From the NCBI GenBank assembly GCA_904501895.1, contig CAJGCX010000071.1:1-8984 (forward strand): DNA of 8,984 bases, written 5' to 3'. Below, piece by piece: positions 5,058 to 8,984 of the stretch (the stretch's first letter is position 1; every line of letters begins with the position of its first letter). The position numbers were made by a program, and so were the translations under genes. This DNA is from Clostridiaceae bacterium (GTDB taxonomy: Bacteria > Bacillota > Clostridia > Oscillospirales > Acutalibacteraceae). A model generated the notes under the pieces. That model saw nothing but the letters and a program-made list of their open reading frames with translations. It did not search any database and was not told the DNA's origin.

Positions 5058-6565
5058 TAATGTTCAACCCAATCTCTTGAGCGTTCAACTGCACGAAGCC
5101 ATCCACGGTATCTCTTTTCACGCTTTTCCATATCCATCTGTGGTTCAAAAATCTTATCAACCTGACGGATTTCCTGAATTTCCTCCATATCCTTCCAGAA
5201 GCCTACTGCAAGACCTGAAAGATATGCAGCACCGATTGCAGTTGTTTCAACCATCTTTGGTCTGTTTACATTTGTTCTAATCATATCAGCCTGAATCTGC
5301 ATCATAATATCGCTGACTGAAGCGCCACCGTCAACACGAAGCTCGGAAAGCTGAATATCAGAGTCCTGCTTCATAGCCTCAAGCAAATCTGTCATCTGAT
5401 AAGCAATTGCCTCAAGAACACTTCGGCAGATATGAGCAGCGTTTGCGCCACGTGTAAGACCTACAATAGTACCACGAGCATACATATCCCAATATGGTGC
5501 ACCAAGGCCTGTAAATGCAGGAACAAAATAAACACCATTTGAATTCTGAACACTTTCTGCAAGCTCGTCACAACGACGTGCAGACGGAATGAGCTGTAAG
5601 TCATCACGAAGCCACTTGATTACTGAGCCTGCATTAAATGCAGAGCCTTCAATAGCGTAAGTAACCTTGTCACCTAATCCCCACGCAACACCTGTAACAA
5701 GATTATTTTTTGACTCAACTCTCTTGTCCCCTGTATTCATAAGCAAGAAGCAGCCTGTACCATAAGTATTCTTTGCCTGACCCTGCTTAAAGCATCCCTG
5801 ACCAAAGAGGGCTGCCGGCTGGTCACCAATTGCACCTGAAATAGGCACACCTGCAAGCTCTTCAATACCCATAACGCCCTTTGCAACTGTTCCGTAAACC
5901 TTACTTGAAGGCTCACATTTAGGAAGCATACTCATAGGGATTCCGAGCTTTTCACAAAGATATTCATCCCAACAAAGCTTGTCAACATCAAAAAGCATTG
6001 TTCGTGATGCGTTTGAATAGTCAGTAATATGCACAGCACCACCTGTAAGATTCCAGATAAGCCATGTTTCAACTGTACCGAAAAGAAGCTGACCTTTTTC
6101 TGCAAGTTCTCTTGCACCATCAACATTGTCAAGAATCCACTTGATTTTTGTAGCTGAAAAATAGGCGTCAACAACAAGTCCTGTATGGTCCTTTATGTAC
6201 TGTGTAAGCTCTGCCTCTGCCTTGATTTTTTCACACACATCAGCAGTTCTTCTACACTGCCACACAATTGCATTATAAACAGGCTTACCTGTTGACTTAT
6301 CCCATACAATTGTTGTTTCACGCTGATTTGTAATACCAATTGAAGCAATATCCTCTGCAGTAGCCTTGCTTTTTGACATAACCTCCATAACAGACTGAAG
6401 CTGTGAAAAGAGAATTTCCATAGGATTATGCTCAACCCAACCTGTATGTGGATAAATCTGATTAAACTCGTGCTGTGCCTTATAACAGATATTACCTTGT
6501 TTATCAAAAAGAATTGCACGGGAGCTTGTTGTACCCTGGTCCAATGCTAAAACGTATTTTTTCAT
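5057..6565 (-). CDS. glpK: Glycerol kinase
   Basis: This 502-residue FGGY-family kinase should phosphorylate glycerol to sn-glycerol 3-phosphate in the cytoplasm. The ATP-binding loop DQGTTSSRAI starts at D9. The glycerol-contacting residues align with the E. coli enzyme: R82-E83 in NQRETT, W102 in AIVWQCRRT, and catalytic D248 in GAIGDQPAALFGQ. The C-terminal FGGY domain has GLTRGAN and RVDGGAS. ATG 6565 is supported by GAGGTG at 6576-6571, five bases upstream. The segment corresponding to the HPr-phosphorylated histidine loop of Enterococcus/Bacillus enzymes reads YGTVAKGVMG and lacks histidine, so that PTS control is probably absent. No glpF or glpD is in the window. Upstream is the GH20 gene with a 41-bp gap, and downstream the TAATG-coupled 91-aa gene. 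Confidence 0.97.
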   Translation of the reverse strand: MKKYVLALDQGTTSSRAILFDKQGNICYKAQHEFNQIYPHTGWVEHNPMEILFSQLQSVMEVMSKSKATAEDIASIGITNQRETTIVWDKSTGKPVYNAIVWQCRRTADVCEKIKAEAELTQYIKDHTGLVVDAYFSATKIKWILDNVDGARELAEKGQLLFGTVETWLIWNLTGGAVHITDYSNASRTMLFDVDKLCWDEYLCEKLGIPMSMLPKCEPSSKVYGTVAKGVMGIEELAGVPISGAIGDQPAALFGQGCFKQGQAKNTYGTGCFLLMNTGDKRVESKNNLVTGVAWGLGDKVTYAIEGSAFNAGSVIKWLRDDLQLIPSARRCDELAESVQNSNGVYFVPAFTGLGAPYWDMYARGTIVGLTRGANAAHICRSVLEAIAYQMTDLLEAMKQDSDIQLSELRVDGGASVSDIMMQIQADMIRTNVNRPKMVETTAIGAAYLSGLAVGFWKDMEEIQEIRQVDKIFEPQMDMEKREKRYRGWLRAVERSRDWVEH

Positions 6566-6606
6566 AATAACACCTCAAAATTTTAATGTATAATTAATCC
6601 CCAATT

Positions 6607-8193
6607 TTATTTTACACTTGCCTTGATTTTTTCTGCTTCTTTCTTTGCCTTTGCATCGTCGATAAGGTTGTGAAGTCCCTGCCAATGGAAAACTCTTCGT
6701 TTAAACCAGAGTGAAGAAGCATGTTTATAGAAAAATGACGGACAAGCCTTTTTAAGTGGTGCATAACCAACCTTGTATACATCAAGAAGCTTGTAATAGT
6801 CCCCTGCCTTGTGCATAAACGTTGTAAATGAAGGATATCCCTTTTCTGCCCATGCATTTTCAGCCATTGCACCTAATCGAGGGAATGTGAGGAATTCAAG
6901 TCGCTTCATATCAGGCACATATTCTGTCCACATCTGCGCTTCAATACCCCAAGTGTCATCATCATTATCTGTCAATGCACCTTTATCATCGCAAACCATT
7001 TTCAATGTGTTCCAACCGTAAGGGAAATCGAAATAATAAGGATAACAATGTGTATTTATTAACTTGCGTCCTCGTTTTATTTCGCTTTTTACTAATTCCT
7101 TATCGTCACCCATACCACAAACTGTCCATGCAATATCAGGATTTATGCTTCCAGCGTTTTCTATTTTGTCATAACTCCACATAGCAGAGGAATAACCCTT
7201 TGATTTAAGATATTCATTGACCTTTCCCATAAAGAACACCTGTAAATCATCTTCATTTTTAAGACCATTGTCTTTAATAGCCTTCTGACAATGAGGACAA
7301 TTCTGCCAACGCATTTTAACGGCCTCATCACCACCGATGTGAATGATTTTGTCAGGGAAAATCTCGATTAACTCGTCAATAATGTCATAAACGAATTTAT
7401 ATGTTGACTCCTTACCTGCACAAAGTATATCGTGCTTAACACCCCAATGAGTAGCAACCTCAAGCTTTCTGTCAAGGCAGGAAAGCTCAGGATAACAGGA
7501 AATGGCAGCAACGCTGTGTCCGGGAATGTCAAATTCAGGAATAACCTTTATTTTTCTATCGTGACAATATTTTACAATTTCCTTAATCTCTTCCTGTGTA
7601 TAATATCCACCATGAGGCTTGTGGTTGAAATTTGTATGACTTCTCCTTGATGCTTTCTGAGTAAGCAGAGGATATTTCTTGATTTCAACTCTCCAGCCCT
7701 GGTCCTCTGTTAAGTGCCAATGGAGTGTGTTAAGCTTATGAAGTGCCATTAAATCAATGACCTTCTTAACATCCTCAACAGGATAAAAATATCTGCCACA
7801 GTCAAGCATATATCCACGATAGGCAAAACGAGGGTAATCCTCAATTTCAGTATATGGAAGTTTACCGTTTGTCTGCAAAAGCATTTGCTTTAATGTCTGC
7901 AAGCCATAAAAAAGACCTGCTTCTGTTTTTGCATTTATGAACACTCGTCTGTTTTCACACTTTATCTTGTAGCCTTCATTATGCTCAACAGTATCATCAA
8001 GTTTAAGGATAATTGACCTTTCTTCACCTGTGTCCTCGTGCACATAAACCTTTTTGTTAAGTGTTTTTCTTACAAAGGAAATAAACTCATCCACAAAAGG
8101 ATAAGGAGAAATTGTTGTTCCCGCATGAAGCGTAAAACCCTTTTTATCCTGATTTATAAATATGCTTACAGGTTGAGGAATAATATTAAACAT
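6607..8193 (-). CDS. Beta-N-acetylhexosaminidase, GH20 family, predicted cytoplasmic
   Basis: This 528-residue glycosidase should remove terminal beta-linked GlcNAc or GalNAc. An N-terminal GH20b-like alpha/beta domain (about 1-115) precedes the GH20 TIM barrel, which opens at FAYRGYMLDCGR and contains LHWHLTEDQGWR. The catalytic Asp-Glu pair is D289-E290 in HIGGDEAV, as needed for substrate-assisted catalysis. The region near WTEYVPD and AENAWAEKGYP matches the barrel's end. The frame is open to 8208, but that ATG lies within the ribosome binding site GGAGGTG (8206-8200); ATG 8193, six bases after it, is the real start. No signal peptide, LPXTG motif or carbohydrate-binding module is seen, so it likely acts on imported oligosaccharides. 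It is first in the minus-strand run; a weak TATAAA (8229-8224) is the only nearby -10 candidate. Confidence 0.94.
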   Translation of the reverse strand: MFNIIPQPVSIFINQDKKGFTLHAGTTISPYPFVDEFISFVRKTLNKKVYVHEDTGEERSIILKLDDTVEHNEGYKIKCENRRVFINAKTEAGLFYGLQTLKQMLLQTNGKLPYTEIEDYPRFAYRGYMLDCGRYFYPVEDVKKVIDLMALHKLNTLHWHLTEDQGWRVEIKKYPLLTQKASRRSHTNFNHKPHGGYYTQEEIKEIVKYCHDRKIKVIPEFDIPGHSVAAISCYPELSCLDRKLEVATHWGVKHDILCAGKESTYKFVYDIIDELIEIFPDKIIHIGGDEAVKMRWQNCPHCQKAIKDNGLKNEDDLQVFFMGKVNEYLKSKGYSSAMWSYDKIENAGSINPDIAWTVCGMGDDKELVKSEIKRGRKLINTHCYPYYFDFPYGWNTLKMVCDDKGALTDNDDDTWGIEAQMWTEYVPDMKRLEFLTFPRLGAMAENAWAEKGYPSFTTFMHKAGDYYKLLDVYKVGYAPLKKACPSFFYKHASSLWFKRRVFHWQGLHNLIDDAKAKKEAEKIKASVK

Positions 8194-8288
8194 TCCTGAC
8201 ACCTCCATTTTATGCTATATAAATTTATACAAATTAATTCTAACACAAAATATCTTTAATCACAATAAAAATAGTATATATTTTTCTC

Positions 8289-8317
8289 TTGAAATTATAA
8301 AAGATATATAGTATAAT
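8289..8317 (+). promoter_or_regulatory. Consensus-like promoter of the SRP RNA gene
   Basis: TTGAAA (8289-8294, five of six) and a perfect TATAAT (8312-8317) are separated by exactly 17 bases. The predicted transcription start, about 8324, lies just ahead of the SRP RNA stem. A strong promoter is expected for an abundant stable RNA. No separate promoter fits between the RNA and dnaX, so this one may also serve dnaX. Confidence 0.88.
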
Positions 8318-8334
8318 AATGTGACACGAATGAT

Positions 8335-8481
8335 ATGCCTTAATTCAGTCGTGTGCCGTGTGGGTCCTGTGCGGCGAGGCGCCGTGAACCATGTCAGGCG
8401 GGGAACCGAGCAGCATTAAGCGGTTTGCATCGGGCGCCACAGTCTGCCTGCACGACACATGACTGAGTTAAGGCATTTTTT
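8335..8481 (+). ncRNA. ffs: Signal recognition particle RNA (4.5S-like), small type of about 140 nt
   Basis: The RNA partners Ffh in co-translational targeting of membrane and secreted proteins. The ends pair over about 20 bp: TGCCTTAA (8336-8343) with TTAAGGCA (8468-8475), continuing through TCAGTC/GACTGA and GTGTG/CACAT with G-U pairs. The apical helix 8 is diagnostic: GTCAGG (8393-8398), stem CGG (8399-8401), GGAA tetraloop (8402-8405), CCG (8406-8408) and AGCAG (8409-8413). This asymmetric loop region binds Ffh. AACC (8387-8390) pairs with GGTT (8422-8425) below it. At about 140 nt it is longer than the E. coli RNA but far shorter than the 270-nt Bacillus form, and I see no Alu domain. 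The location directly upstream of dnaX matches Firmicutes. The exact 5' end is not determined. Confidence 0.95.
8461..8481 (+). terminator. Terminal SRP stem with U tract acting as terminator
   Basis: The 3' strand of the long SRP terminal stem (to about 8475) is directly followed by six Ts (8476-8481). The long-range stem plus U tract has the form of an intrinsic terminator, although its loop is the whole RNA body. dnaX begins only 27 bases later, so termination must be incomplete if the SRP promoter also expresses dnaX. Confidence 0.6.
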
Positions 8482-8508
8482 CAATGAATATTTTAAGGAG
8501 GAATGACT

Positions 8509-8984
8509 TTGTATCGTGCATTTTATCGAAAATACCGTCCATCAACATTTACTGATGTTGTAGGTCAGGAGCATATTACAAAAACACTCGAAAATGCTGT
8601 TAAATCAGGTAAAACAAGCCATGCATATCTTTTTACAGGTTCTCGTGGAACTGGTAAAACCTCCTGTGCAAAAATTCTTGCTAAAGCAGTAAACTGCATT
8701 AATTCCAACGACGGAAATCCATGTAACGAATGCGAAATCTGTAAAGGAATTGATTCAGGTGCAATACTTGATATAATCGAAATCGACGCTGCTTCTAACA
8801 ATGGCGTTGATAACATTCGTGACTTGAGAGAAGAGGCAAACTTTACCCCTGCCAATGCTAAATTCAGAGTTTATATCATCGACGAAGTGCATATGCTCTC
8901 AATCGGAGCGTTCAATGCGCTTCTCAAAACTCTTGAAGAGCCTCCTGCTCACGTAATTTTCATTCTCGCAACTACTGAAGTTCA
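8509..8984 (+). CDS. dnaX: DNA polymerase III gamma/tau subunit, N-terminal part (partial, runs off window)
   Basis: About 158 residues of the clamp-loader ATPase of the replicative DNA polymerase are present. It begins MYRAFYRKYRP, followed by DVVGQEHI as in other DnaX proteins. Walker A is GSRGTGKTS (44-52), with S45 in place of the usual proline. A zinc-binding cluster uses C63, C72, C75 and C78. DAASNNGVDNIRDL (93-106) and the Walker B IIDEVHMLS (123-131) follow, then FNALLKTLEEPP. The start is taken as TTG 8509, because AAGGAGG (8495-8501) is seven bases upstream of it; the in-frame ATG 8503 lies only one base after the ribosome binding site and would add two residues. The 3' end is outside the window. 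It follows the SRP RNA by 27 bases and probably shares its promoter. Confidence 0.96.
   Translation, partial: MYRAFYRKYRPSTFTDVVGQEHITKTLENAVKSGKTSHAYLFTGSRGTGKTSCAKILAKAVNCINSNDGNPCNECEICKGIDSGAILDIIEIDAASNNGVDNIRDLREEANFTPANAKFRVYIIDEVHMLSIGAFNALLKTLEEPPAHVIFILATTEV

Noticed and set aside
8194..8208. Upstream ATG at 8208 as start of the GH20 gene (five extra residues)
   Set aside because: It overlaps the GGAGGTG ribosome binding site that is well placed for ATG 8193.
8565..8855. 96-codon minus-strand frame within dnaX
   Set aside because: It is a shadow of the plus-strand dnaX frame, which has Walker motifs and a zinc cluster.

Overview
The window reads as chromosomal housekeeping DNA from a low-GC, anaerobic Firmicute. 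A gut-type Clostridia/Oscillospirales member is the best guess. This rests on the rpsU-type S21 tail, strong AGGAGG-like ribosome binding sites, the SRP RNA directly upstream of dnaX, and a GH20 hexosaminidase without a signal peptide. The taxonomic call is inference; there is no rRNA here.

Layout on the left: the 3' end of rpsU (+) with its terminator; then yqeG (HAD phosphatase family) overlapping an M24 Xaa-Pro aminopeptidase gene (+). A convergent small gene for an 87-residue protein with a C-terminal membrane segment (-) follows. Next is an AT-rich, gene-free stretch of about 430 bp that carries divergent promoter candidates and inverted repeats, and then an OGG1-like 8-oxoguanine DNA glycosylase (+). 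Downstream of the glycosylase lies a compact unit made of a near-consensus promoter, a short hairpin and a strong terminator with no credible reading frame. I read it as a small RNA gene of about 75 nt.

Layout on the right: a minus-strand run of four genes, in transcription order a GH20 beta-hexosaminidase, glpK (glycerol kinase), a 91-residue protein whose start overlaps the glpK stop, and an NAD-type malic enzyme. An imperfect palindromic repeat of the GTCATTCTGAG type sits between the last two. Divergent from this run is a consensus promoter driving an SRP RNA of about 140 nt, then the 5' part of dnaX, which runs off the window.

How it fits together: the minus-strand genes are catabolic (amino-sugar release, glycerol phosphorylation, malate to pyruvate). 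The plus-strand genes are information-processing or housekeeping (ribosome, peptide turnover, DNA repair, protein targeting, replication). The least explained elements are the promoter-hairpin-terminator small RNA with a UCCU loop, the toxin-domain-like small protein coupled to glpK, and the SRP RNA that appears to serve as the leader of the dnaX transcript.
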